Shown here piece after piece: positions 41,463 to 49,226 of a stretch of 64,000 nucleotides of DNA (position 1 is its first letter; each line of letters starts with the position of its first letter). Source of the stretch: Fictibacillus nanhaiensis (GTDB taxonomy: Bacteria; Bacillota; Bacilli; Bacillales; Fictibacillaceae); NCBI GenBank assembly GCA_017052515.1, contig JAFHKR010000037.1:186001-250000 (forward strand), in the 5' to 3' direction. A program made the translations under genes and the position numbers. The notes under the pieces are model-generated. The model did no database searches and was not told the DNA's origin. It saw only the letters and a list, made by a program, of their open reading frames with translations.

Positions 41463-41546
41463 AATTTGTCCAATTGACTAGTGAATCTGTCCGATTTGAA
41501 GATTAATCTGTCGGATTGGTCACATCATCTGTCCAATTCAAACCCT
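41463..41546 (+). repeat. 21-bp array, four units (AATCTGTCCGATT type)
   Basis: Units start at 41463, 41484, 41505 and 41526. Read on the other strand the core is CGGACAGATT, the same core as the array at 61896. It lies between spoIIP and cls; together the two arrays occupy much of the gene-free 41292-41738 interval. The remainder holds no recognised signal except the cls ribosome site. Confidence 0.85.
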
Positions 41547-41738
41547 GCAAATTCCGAAGCGTCTGCGTACACAAAAAAACCGTTTCGAATGATTGAAACA
41601 ATTCCTAATTTCATAACAGTCGTCATATCTGCAAATCCTATAAAAAAATGGTATAAAAAGAGAGAAGTCACTTGTTTTAATTACAAAGGGAAGGGAATAA
41701 AAGAGAGAAAGAGAAGATTGGTAAAAAGGAGCACGTGC

Positions 41739-43241
41739 ATGAAACGAATATGGGAATTTTTTCTCACACTATTGTTACTCGTCTGTTTATACATCGTTTT
41801 CTTTGCAGAAGGATATGTAATCATCAAAACAGTATTTGGGCTCCTTTACATCGCAGTGATTCTGTATACGATCTATTCGTTAATGCTCGAGAACAGAACA
41901 GCTCAACATACACTTCTATGGATTTATGTATTGATATTGTTTCCATTTATCGGATATATGTTCTATCTTTATTCTGGCCAACTTTATTTGAAAGGTCATC
42001 TTTTTAAATCTAAAAGAAAAAAAGACAGGGACGAATGGATCAGAGTATCTAAACAGGAAGAAAAGCCTGATTTTAGTGATTTAAAAAGGCATCAACAGTG
42101 CTTTGCAACCCACGCTCATCATATTACCCTTACGCGTTTGAACAGAAAAACAAGTTCAAAAATATTAAAAAATGGCAAAGAGACATTTCCAGAAATTTTT
42201 GCAAGGTTGGAAGAAGCCAAGGAGTATATACATATTCAGTATTATATTTTCCGCTCAGATCGACTTGGTAAAGATATTATTGATTTGTTAATTAGAAAAG
42301 CCAATGAAGGTGTAAAAGTTAGGTTTCTATATGATGGAATAGGAAGTCTTTCTCTTCAGCAATATGACATTGACAGAATGAAAAAAGCAGGAATCTTAGT
42401 TGAAGCTTTCTTACCAGTACGATATGGCTTCTTTAATCAAAAACTCAATTTCAGAAACCATCGTAAGATTATCATTATCGATGGTAAGGTTGGATTTGTT
42501 GGAGGATTGAATGTAGGTGTCGAATATTTAGGAGAGGATCCTGAAATTGGTTTCTGGCGCGATACTCACATGGTAATGGAAGGAGAAGGTGTTCAAGTTC
42601 TTCATGCGATTTTTTTAATGGATTGGGAATATGTTTGTGGAGAAGATCTGTTAGAAGATAATCACCTTACTACCTCATACCCTGCTGAAGGAGACGGAAC
42701 CGTTCATGTTGTTGCTAGTGGTCCAGACACCCAGCTAGGAATCATGAGTGATCTTTTCTATTCACTGATCTCATGTGCAGAGAAATCAATCTGGATTGCA
42801 ACGCCATACTTCGTACCTAATGAAGCGATTCGAACAGCTTTAAGAGTGGCTGCTAAAAAAGGAGTTCAGGTTCGATTATTAGTTCCTGAAATCAATGATG
42901 GCTTTTTAACACAATATGCAACGCGTTCCTATTTCCCAGAACTTCTGCGTTCGGGAATAGAAATCTATTCCTACAAAAAAGGATTTCTTCATCAAAAGGT
43001 TATCATTATCGATGGTGATACAGCTTCGATCGGTACTGCTAATATGGATATGCGAAGTTTTCATCTTAATTTTGAAGTGAACGTGTTCTTGCTAAATACA
43101 GGATCTGTCCGTGATCTCGTAGAACAATACGAAGAAGACATGGTCGAATCTGTTAGAGTTAAGCCCGTTGAGTTTTACAAAAGAGGTTTATGGGAACGTA
43201 CAAAAGAATCATTTGCTCGTTTATTCTCAGGGGTTCTGTAA
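41739..43241 (+). CDS. cls: Cardiolipin synthase (phospholipase D type)
   Basis: 500 residues. Two N-terminal membrane helices (IWEFFLTLLLLVCLYIVFFA and TLLWIYVLILFPFIGYMFYL) and two HKD catalytic motifs: NHRKIIIIDGKVGFVGGLN and LHQKVIIIDGDTASIGTANM. It condenses two phosphatidylglycerols into cardiolipin. AAAAAGGAG lies before the ATG at 41739; the open frame extends about 86 codons further upstream, but that part runs through the 21-bp array. Confidence 0.92.
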   Translation: MKRIWEFFLTLLLLVCLYIVFFAEGYVIIKTVFGLLYIAVILYTIYSLMLENRTAQHTLLWIYVLILFPFIGYMFYLYSGQLYLKGHLFKSKRKKDRDEWIRVSKQEEKPDFSDLKRHQQCFATHAHHITLTRLNRKTSSKILKNGKETFPEIFARLEEAKEYIHIQYYIFRSDRLGKDIIDLLIRKANEGVKVRFLYDGIGSLSLQQYDIDRMKKAGILVEAFLPVRYGFFNQKLNFRNHRKIIIIDGKVGFVGGLNVGVEYLGEDPEIGFWRDTHMVMEGEGVQVLHAIFLMDWEYVCGEDLLEDNHLTTSYPAEGDGTVHVVASGPDTQLGIMSDLFYSLISCAEKSIWIATPYFVPNEAIRTALRVAAKKGVQVRLLVPEINDGFLTQYATRSYFPELLRSGIEIYSYKKGFLHQKVIIIDGDTASIGTANMDMRSFHLNFEVNVFLLNTGSVRDLVEQYEEDMVESVRVKPVEFYKRGLWERTKESFARLFSGVL

Positions 43242-43274
43242 AGCTCCTACTGTGACACAAAAAAACAAGAATAG

Positions 43275-43330
43275 AAAATCCTCCTCAGGAATAGGTTGTA
43301 CGAGACCGTGTAACTTGAGGGGGATTTTTT
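43275..43330 (+). promoter_or_regulatory. Stem-loop that buries the uppP ribosome site
   Basis: AAAATCCTCCTCAGG (43275-43289) pairs with CTTGAGGGGGATTTT (43314-43328). The right arm is the uppP ribosome site (GAGGGGG) and is followed by T up to the ATG at 43331. It looks like a cls terminator, but it also sequesters translation of uppP. Confidence 0.6.
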
Positions 43331-44113
43331 ATGGATTGGCTCGAGGCCTTAATATTGGGCATTGTACAAGGTGTGACTGAATTTTTACCCGTAAGTTCGA
43401 CAGGACACCTGCTTCTTGGCAGGCAAATGTTTCAGCTAGAGGAAGCGGGTTTATTTTTGGATAGCATGCTTCATGTCGGAACACTTATTGCCGTGATGAC
43501 GGTGTATTGGAGAGAAATTCTAAAAGTGATAAAAAGCCCCTTCAGCAAAACGGGCATTCTGCTGATAGCTGGTACGATACCGACCGCTATAATAGGACTG
43601 GCATTTAAAGATTTTTTTGAGGAGATCTCAAAAACTGGAATTACTGTAGGTTGGGAGTTTCTGATTACAGGTTTCTTGCTTTGGTGGGCTGACTCTTATA
43701 AACGGAATGGATACAAAGGAATTGATGATATTTCTATACGTGATGCACTTGTGATCGGCACGTTTCAAGGTGCAGCGATTCTTCCTGCTATTTCACGTTC
43801 TGGACTGACAATCGCAGCCGCGCTCTTCTGTAAGATCGACAAAAAAGCAGCTGCTTATTTTTCGTTTTTACTATCTATCCCATCTATTGCTGGGGGAGTA
43901 GTATTGCAGTCTAAGGATCTATTTGTAGGAGCACATCCTCCTATCTCTTATTCAGCATTATTGGTCGGTACTCTAGCGTCGGCTCTTTTTGGATATGTGG
44001 CGGTAAAGTGGATGATTAAACTTCTTCAAACCGGTACGTTAAAAGGGTTTGCTATTTATGTTTGGTTGATTGGAATCGTTGTATTGATTCTTCAATTTTC
44101 AGGTAAAATGTAA
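43331..44113 (+). CDS. uppP: Undecaprenyl-diphosphatase
   Basis: 260-residue polytopic membrane enzyme. The active-site loops are GVTEFLPVSSTGHLLLG near the N-terminus and AILPAISRSGLTIAAAL around residue 155. It converts undecaprenyl pyrophosphate to the monophosphate for reuse in wall synthesis and gives bacitracin tolerance. The second motif has PAISRSG where PGTSRSG is common. The start codon follows the stem-loop described above. Confidence 0.9.
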   Translation: MDWLEALILGIVQGVTEFLPVSSTGHLLLGRQMFQLEEAGLFLDSMLHVGTLIAVMTVYWREILKVIKSPFSKTGILLIAGTIPTAIIGLAFKDFFEEISKTGITVGWEFLITGFLLWWADSYKRNGYKGIDDISIRDALVIGTFQGAAILPAISRSGLTIAAALFCKIDKKAAAYFSFLLSIPSIAGGVVLQSKDLFVGAHPPISYSALLVGTLASALFGYVAVKWMIKLLQTGTLKGFAIYVWLIGIVVLILQFSGKM

Positions 44114-44140
44114 AGTATTTGTTAACCCTACAAAAATGGA

Positions 44141-44169
44141 TTGACATTTAAAAGATAGAGGATTACAGT
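44141..44169 (+). promoter_or_regulatory. SigA promoter of the ktrAB leader
   Basis: Consensus TTGACA (44141-44146), 17 bases, TACAGT (44164-44169), about 30 bases before the riboswitch. Confidence 0.75.
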
Positions 44170-44198
44170 ATATGTAATTCAAAATTTAGCAGGCTTTA

Positions 44199-44332
44199 GA
44201 TCGCTGAATTTACAGTTATTTTATGGTGAAACTACTGTAAAACGGGGGAACCAATCTTTTGGGGTGAATTTTGCTCTATTAGCAAAAAGGGATACTCCAA
44301 TCCCTAATCCGACAGCTAACCCCGTAAGCGTC
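44199..44332 (+). ncRNA. Cyclic di-AMP riboswitch (ydaO-yuaA leader)
   Basis: It shows the hallmark blocks of this class: AGATCGCTGAA at the 5' side, ACGGGGGAACCA, GGGGTGAA, and AATCCGACAGCTAACCCCG followed by TAAGCGT, which closes the P1 helix with ATCGCT. A terminator follows. In this class c-di-AMP binding favours termination, shutting off potassium uptake when the nucleotide is abundant. It occupies the 44114-44487 gap with its promoter and terminator. Confidence 0.93.
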
Positions 44333-44345
44333 ATGTCACTGGAGA

Positions 44346-44380
44346 GGTCAATTTGGTGGAAAACCGGACCCGCTTTTTTG
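44346..44380 (+). terminator. Expression-platform terminator of the riboswitch
   Basis: GGTC...GGT and ACC...GACC pair, then CGCTTTTTT. A second T run (from 44388) follows. Confidence 0.65.
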
Positions 44381-44487
44381 TGTGGTCTTTTTTTTGCGTT
44401 TTTTTACTTAAATTTGTATACCTCTTAACCAGCAAAACTAGAGAAATAACAAAGCAAAAACTTCATGGATTTTAAGGGGAGACCATA

Positions 44488-45144
44488 ATGAAAAAACAGT
44501 TTGCAGTAATTGGATTAGGACGTTTTGGAGGAAGCATCTGTCGAGAATTTGCGACGATGGGCTATGATGTTCTAGCTATAGATAAAGATATGGAAAGAGT
44601 AAATGAGTTTGCAACAATAGCTACTCAAGCTGTTCAAGCAAACTCTACGGATGAGAACGTGATGAAGTCTTTAGGAATTCGAAATTTTAACCACGTCATC
44701 GTATCAATCGGAGAAGACATTCAATCAAGTATCTTAACCACTCTACTCCTAAAGGAATCAGGAGTTCAAAAGGTATGGGTTAAAGCACAGAATGACTATC
44801 ATCACAAAGTGTTGGAGAAGCTAGGAGCAGACCGTATTATCCACCCAGAGCGCGATATGGCGCTTCGGGTTGCTCAACTCATTTCTTCTGAAAAAATTAT
44901 TGATTTTATCGAGCTATCGCATGAACACAGTATTGTAGAGATAGGTGTAACGGATAAACTTGTTAACAAAACGTTAACAGATCTTGATGTTCGAGCACGT
45001 TATGGCTGTAATATTGTAGCAATCAAACGTGGAGACGAGATTCTCGTATCTCCTATTGCTGACGTATCTCTTCAATATGGAGATATACTCGTCGTAATCG
45101 GTCGAAACGAAGATCTAAATCGATTTGAGGATGAGGAAGTGTAA
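44488..45144 (+). CDS. ktrA: Potassium uptake gating protein KtrA
   Basis: 218 residues. An RCK_N domain starts with the nucleotide-binding IGLGRFGGSICREFATMGYD and the acidic end of strand 2 (AIDKDMERV). An RCK_C domain (about 135-218) follows; it is the part that binds c-di-AMP in related proteins. It gates KtrB according to ATP/ADP. Three bases separate it from ktrB, and the whole operon is behind the riboswitch. Confidence 0.92.
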   Translation: MKKQFAVIGLGRFGGSICREFATMGYDVLAIDKDMERVNEFATIATQAVQANSTDENVMKSLGIRNFNHVIVSIGEDIQSSILTTLLLKESGVQKVWVKAQNDYHHKVLEKLGADRIIHPERDMALRVAQLISSEKIIDFIELSHEHSIVEIGVTDKLVNKTLTDLDVRARYGCNIVAIKRGDEILVSPIADVSLQYGDILVVIGRNEDLNRFEDEEV

Positions 45145-45147
45145 ACA

Positions 45148-46500
45148 TTGGCACTACATGTCAGAAAGCATAAACGTTTTTTGCATAACCCAATTAAATT
45201 GAATCCTCCTCAATTTTTAGCGTTGCTATTTTTATTTCTTATTTTTGTTGGCATGTGTTTGTTAAAGCTACCTGTCGCTCATGAAGAAACGTTATCTTGG
45301 GTAGATGCTTTTTTTATTGCCACTTCAGCAGCAACCGTAACAGGCTTAGCTACCGTTGATCCAGGTTCAACGTTTACCTTGTTTGGGGAGATCGTCATTT
45401 TATTTTTAATCCAAGTCGGAGGACTCGGGGTCATGTCCTTTGCATCACTCGTTGTTATTATGATGGGAAGAAAAATTTCCATCAAACAACGTGTATTGAT
45501 GCAAGAAGCACTCAACCAGCCTTCTATCGGCGGTGTGATCCGTTTAGTTCGAAATTTATTTGTGTTTTCAATCGGAATTCAAATCATTGCTACCTTCTTA
45601 TTATCATTGAGACTTGTGCCAGATTTAGGTGTGCGCAAAGGGATATACTACAGCATATTTCACGTCATATCCGCATACAATAATGCTGGTTTTTCACTCT
45701 GGTCTGATGGTTTGATGGGTTATGTAGGAGATCCAATGATGAATCTTGTCATATCATTCTTAATTATAACGGGTGGAATTGGATTTACCGTTTTAGTTGA
45801 TATTTGGGTAAGCCGCCGCTGGAAAACACTCTCACTACATTCTAAAGTAATGTTGTTGTCCACTTTGATATTAAATGTTGTAGCAATCTTGTTTTTTTAT
45901 CTTTTTGAGTTCAACAACCCTAAGACGATCGGGATGCTAACAGGCGCTGAACAATTTTGGGCTTCCTATTTTCAAGGTATTTCACCAAGAACAGCAGGTT
46001 TTAACTCGATTGATATGACAGCAATCAACCCTGATACATCTCTATTAATGGTCCTTTTGATGTTTGTTGGAGCAGGAAGTACTTCAACAGGTGGAGGGAT
46101 CAAGCTGACAACGTTTGTCGTTATTATATTTACTGTTGCAGCCTTCTTGAAAGGTAATGAAGATACAGTCGTGATGAGAAGAACGATTAGAAACGCGGTG
46201 GTTTACAGAGCTCTTGCTATTACAACCATTTCAATTCTATTTATATTTGCAGCGCTATTTGTAATCACATATGTTCAAAAGGATACCTCGTTTATGGTTA
46301 TCGTTTTTGAAGTGGTTTCAGCATTCGGGACAGTTGGATTAAGTATGGGGCTAACGCCAGATCTCACAATCATCGGAAAGATTGTGATCTGTATAGTAAT
46401 GGTTTTCGGTAAATTAGGACCTTTAACGTTGGCATTTAGTCTGGCTAAACAAACAAAAGATAATATTAGATATCCAGACGGTGAAGTGTTCACGGGATAA
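45148..46500 (+). CDS. ktrB: Potassium channel-like transporter KtrB
   Basis: 450 residues, four M1-P-M2 repeats. The filter-like loops are SAATVTGLATVD, SAYNNAGFSLWS, ISPRTAGFNSID and SAFGTVGLSMGL. Gly in each is the selectivity residue. TTG start with GAGGAAG upstream, overlapping the end region of ktrA closely. It mediates sodium-dependent potassium uptake with KtrA. Confidence 0.92.
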   Translation: MALHVRKHKRFLHNPIKLNPPQFLALLFLFLIFVGMCLLKLPVAHEETLSWVDAFFIATSAATVTGLATVDPGSTFTLFGEIVILFLIQVGGLGVMSFASLVVIMMGRKISIKQRVLMQEALNQPSIGGVIRLVRNLFVFSIGIQIIATFLLSLRLVPDLGVRKGIYYSIFHVISAYNNAGFSLWSDGLMGYVGDPMMNLVISFLIITGGIGFTVLVDIWVSRRWKTLSLHSKVMLLSTLILNVVAILFFYLFEFNNPKTIGMLTGAEQFWASYFQGISPRTAGFNSIDMTAINPDTSLLMVLLMFVGAGSTSTGGGIKLTTFVVIIFTVAAFLKGNEDTVVMRRTIRNAVVYRALAITTISILFIFAALFVITYVQKDTSFMVIVFEVVSAFGTVGLSMGLTPDLTIIGKIVICIVMVFGKLGPLTLAFSLAKQTKDNIRYPDGEVFTG

Positions 46501-46506
46501 CGGGAT

Positions 46507-46559
46507 AAAAAAAGCTAATGCACTGAGGGAAAGCTCCTTCATACTGCGTTAGCTTTTTT
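46507..46559 (+). terminator. Terminator after ktrB
   Basis: AAAAAAGCTAATGCA pairs with TGCGTTAGCTTTTTT. Confidence 0.88.
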
Positions 46560-46633
46560 GGTTCTTTATGGGTTAATTGACTTCCTCTTGGGAAAGCTAA
46601 AACAAGATTTTAAAGAGAGGAAGAGAGATTATC

Positions 46634-47746
46634 ATGCAAAAAATTAAAGAAGCTTTTCTCGTTTCTCCCTTTCTTGTCTTTTTTCTCGTCCATTCTGAAC
46701 AAGTAGGGGTAGGGGTTTTAGGGTATCAGCGAATCATCGCTAAATACGCAGGGTATGATTCTTGGATATCGGTTATCATAGCAGCTGTTTTGGTACATCT
46801 TCTAATCTGGATGATCTATTACGTGCTTGATAATGGTGATGGAGATATTGTGACCACACATAAAACGTTGTTTGGCGGTTTTATAGGAAATCTATTTAAC
46901 CTCTCTTTACTTCTCTATTTTCTGCTCTGGTCGATTACTGTACTAAGAACTTATATTGAAGTTATACAAGTATGGATGTTTCCGACTTTAAGTACTTGGA
47001 AAATTGCAGCTGTATTCCTTTTATTAACGTACTATGTTGTTTCTTCTGGTTTTCGAACGGTGGCAGGTATTTGTTTTCTAGGAGTGGTTATTCCATTAGG
47101 TCTGATCGTTTTGCTGGTGTATCCACTGGAATTCACTCATTTTTCTAACCTTTTGCCTGTATTCGATGAAAGTATGAAGGATTACTTGTCAGCAACAAAA
47201 AATATGATGCTGAGTTATCTTGGTTTTGAAACGCTACTTGTCTTTTATCCGTTTATCAAAAATGCTAAGCGATCGCAGAAATTTGCTCATCATGCCAATC
47301 TTTTTACATTTATGATGTACTTGCTAGTCACTTTGTTTTCATTTGCCTTTTTTAGCGAGGAACAATTGTCTAGAAATATTTGGGCAACATTATCTATGGT
47401 AAAAATCGTTCAAGTTTCATTTGTAGAACGCTTTGATTTCGTATTCGTCTCCATGTGGTGTTTAGTGATTCTCCCTAATATTGCATTGGCGATTTGGTGT
47501 TCGAGCCGAGTAGCCAAATTGATGTTGAACATTCGTCACCACATCACACTCATTGTGATGCTAGTCTTAGTATTAGCAGCTTGTTACTATTTGGACACGC
47601 GGCTTAAAATTAATATGCTAAACAATTACACAAACAAGGTTGGTTTTTACTTAGCTATCAGTTATATTCCACTTCTTTTTATAATGACTTTTATAAAAAA
47701 ACACTTTAAGAAAAATAAAAAAGAACAGGCATCACCCACTACATGA
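46634..47746 (+). CDS. GerAB-family spore germination permease-like protein, orphan
   Basis: 370 residues, about ten membrane helices, of the APC-type spore permease family (FFLVHSEQVGVGVLGYQRII and AKYAGYDSWISVIIAAVLVH are typical of GerAB helices 1-2). GerAB is the ligand-binding B subunit of germinant receptors. No A or C subunit gene is adjacent and terminators lie on both sides. It is therefore an orphan that may join another receptor's A and C subunits. Confidence 0.87.
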   Translation: MQKIKEAFLVSPFLVFFLVHSEQVGVGVLGYQRIIAKYAGYDSWISVIIAAVLVHLLIWMIYYVLDNGDGDIVTTHKTLFGGFIGNLFNLSLLLYFLLWSITVLRTYIEVIQVWMFPTLSTWKIAAVFLLLTYYVVSSGFRTVAGICFLGVVIPLGLIVLLVYPLEFTHFSNLLPVFDESMKDYLSATKNMMLSYLGFETLLVFYPFIKNAKRSQKFAHHANLFTFMMYLLVTLFSFAFFSEEQLSRNIWATLSMVKIVQVSFVERFDFVFVSMWCLVILPNIALAIWCSSRVAKLMLNIRHHITLIVMLVLVLAACYYLDTRLKINMLNNYTNKVGFYLAISYIPLLFIMTFIKKHFKKNKKEQASPTT

Positions 47747-47752
47747 CACAAG

Positions 47753-47817
47753 AAAAAACTGACCGTTAACTTCCTTCATCTGTTCAAGAGATAAAGGAAT
47801 TAACAGTCAGTTTTTTA
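47753..47817. terminator. Bidirectional terminator
   Basis: AAAAAACTGAC-GTTAA-TCCT pairs with AGGA-TTAAC-GTCAGTTTTTT; it serves both the gerAB-like gene and the convergent gene. Confidence 0.85.
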
Positions 47818-48276
47818 TTAAGCTTGAAGAAGCATAGTAAGGCGCGTTTTATGTTTTTCACGCTGAGAATCATCTGATGTATTGTGCCAATTCTGCAGAG
47901 TCTCGTTGATTAATTGGGTGACCATATGCTTTGTCCAAACTACATAAGCGCCATACGTATCCCCTTTGAAAAAGGAAGAGAGCATATTATTATCAGGCCC
48001 GAAGAAGAAACCGAGCTGATCATGAATGAGTGTAGCCTCATCCATCGAGAAGGGCATGATTTTATCTGAAAGGGTAAATTGATAAGAATTGTTTTCTTTT
48101 TTAATGAATGCGATCGCGTATACCTGTCCTTCTGGAAGAAAACCTTTCGTAGTAGGTAAGAGCAGTAACGGATTATGTCCTTTGTCATAAGCGATAAAAA
48201 AGTCATTCACATCTTCCTCAAACTGTGGTGTGCGTGACATTGAAGCTAGTGCAATTTCTTTTTGTACGTTTAACAT
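47818..48276 (-). CDS. Hypothetical protein, 152 residues
   Basis: It starts MLNVQKEIALASMSRTPQFE. It contains a probable beta-sheet core (LLLLPTTKGFLPEGQVYAIAF, YQFTLSDKIMPFSMDEA) and a helical C-terminus (MVTQLINETLQNWHN). No signal peptide, membrane helix or cysteine. I do not recognise the family. A ribosome site (GAGGG) lies before the ATG. It is divergent from hutP. Confidence 0.7.
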   Translation of the reverse strand: MLNVQKEIALASMSRTPQFEEDVNDFFIAYDKGHNPLLLLPTTKGFLPEGQVYAIAFIKKENNSYQFTLSDKIMPFSMDEATLIHDQLGFFFGPDNNMLSSFFKGDTYGAYVVWTKHMVTQLINETLQNWHNTSDDSQREKHKTRLTMLLQA

Positions 48277-48387
48277 GTAACAACCCTCATTCCGTTATAT
48301 TTCTTACTATCATTCTTACCGCTAGTTTGCTAGATTATACGTGTCATTTTCTTTACTAAACTGCTGTGATAAGTTGTTGAAAGGGAA

Positions 48388-48416
48388 TTGACGGACAAAT
48401 TGTAAACGCATACACT
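48388..48416 (+). promoter_or_regulatory. hut promoter with overlapping cre box
   Basis: TTGACG (48388-48393), 17 bases, TACACT (48411-48416). TGTAAACGCATACA (48401-48414) fits the looser cre pattern TGNAANCGNNNNCA and overlaps the -10. This is consistent with the known catabolite repression of hut in Bacillus. Confidence 0.72.
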
Positions 48417-48457
48417 AGAAGTAGTTATTAGCCGTTAGAGAAAGAGTGATTCATGCA

Positions 48458-48892
48458 ATGGCATTATCAATTGAACGTTTGATCGGAAAGATGGCCATGT
48501 TAGGGGTATTAGATGAAAGTTATCTGCCTGAAATTGAGAAATTGGGCTGGAAGTATTGCGTAGGCAAAGCTGGTTCCATGGATTCACAAAAGGTAGTAGC
48601 TGCCATTGAAACAGCGGCCAAAAGTGAAAATATCATTCAAACCGGAATTTATCGTGAAACACATTCGTTATATCATGCAATCATGGAAGCTTTTCATGGG
48701 GTGACAAGAGGGCAGGTTCAGCTTGGCACTGTTCTTAGGACTGTAGGGTTACGTTTCATCGTTGTCCGCGGTAATCCGTATGAGAAGAAAGAAGAAGGTG
48801 ACTGGATCGCAGTCGCTCTCTATGGAACGATAGGTGCTCCTGTAAAAGGATTAGAGCATGAGGCGATCGGTCTAGGAATCAATCATATTTAA
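48458..48892 (+). CDS. hutP: Hut operon antiterminator HutP
   Basis: 144 residues from the ATG at 48458 ([20 protein letters not shown]). The body matches Hut[30 protein letters not shown]-like [18 protein letters not shown], and [37 protein letters not shown]. With histidine and magnesium it binds NAG triplets in the leader RNA and prevents termination before hutH. GTG at 48446 is also in frame but less likely. The target site follows directly. Confidence 0.93.
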   Translation: MALSIERLIGKMAMLGVLDESYLPEIEKLGWKYCVGKAGSMDSQKVVAAIETAAKSENIIQTGIYRETHSLYHAIMEAFHGVTRGQVQLGTVLRTVGLRFIVVRGNPYEKKEEGDWIAVALYGTIGAPVKGLEHEAIGLGINHI

Positions 48893-48902
48893 ATAATGCC
48901 CA

Positions 48903-48961
48903 TAGTAACTAGTGATGAGGGGGCGTATTCGAAAGAGTTTTCTTTCGGGTGCGCTCTTTTT
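48903..48961 (+). promoter_or_regulatory. HutP-controlled attenuator (three NAG triplets and terminator)
   Basis: UAG (48903), UAG (48910) and GAG (48917) are each separated by exactly four bases, the HutP recognition layout. The hairpin 48923-48954 (about 14 pairs with G-U) is followed by TCTTTTT. Binding of histidine-loaded HutP should prevent the stem from forming and let RNA polymerase reach hutH. Confidence 0.85.
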
Positions 48962-49009
48962 GTATGTGAAAAATGCATTTTTTAGTGAGACTAGTTGTCT
49001 TTGAAAGTA

Positions 49010-49137
49010 GTTGATTTCCGTTCCAGGATGCTCGCTTTCCGGGGGGCGTGCGGTGAGCCTCTTAGCGCTCTGCGCTGTTAAGAGTCTCACCTGTCCCGCT
49101 GATCCCCAGGAGTCTCACACCTTGCACTCCAATCAAC
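49010..49137 (-). repeat. Dispersed 128-bp hairpin repeat, copy 3 (inverted)
   Basis: On the minus strand it starts GTTGATTGGAGTGCAAGGTG and ends GGAACGGAAATCAAC, the same length and blocks as copies 1 and 2. It sits in the hut leader between the attenuator and hutH, filling the rest of the 48893-49226 gap. Confidence 0.88.
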
Positions 49138-49226
49138 TTGTCAAAGAAGATAAAAAAATAACCCAAAGTCACCACTTATATGTAGAACGCCTTAATAAAA
49201 AGAACGTTAATAAAAGAGGGATGAAG

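Noticed and set aside
41217-41477. Frame encoding KVDSK repeats after spoIIP
   Set aside because: It starts inside spoIIP, crosses its terminator and lacks a ribosome site; the periodicity is explained by the array.
41481-41738. N-terminal extension of cardiolipin synthase with heptad repeats
   Set aside because: The repeats come from the 21-bp DNA array. Cls normally begins with membrane helices, as it does from 41739.
43275-43330. T-box or other known riboswitch before uppP
   Set aside because: No T-box sequence or known aptamer block was found; only the simple inverted repeat is supported.
49011-49226. N-terminal extension of HutH
   Set aside because: The open frame before 49227 translates the inverted hairpin repeat. 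Length and start of known HutH and AGAGGG spacing point to 49227.
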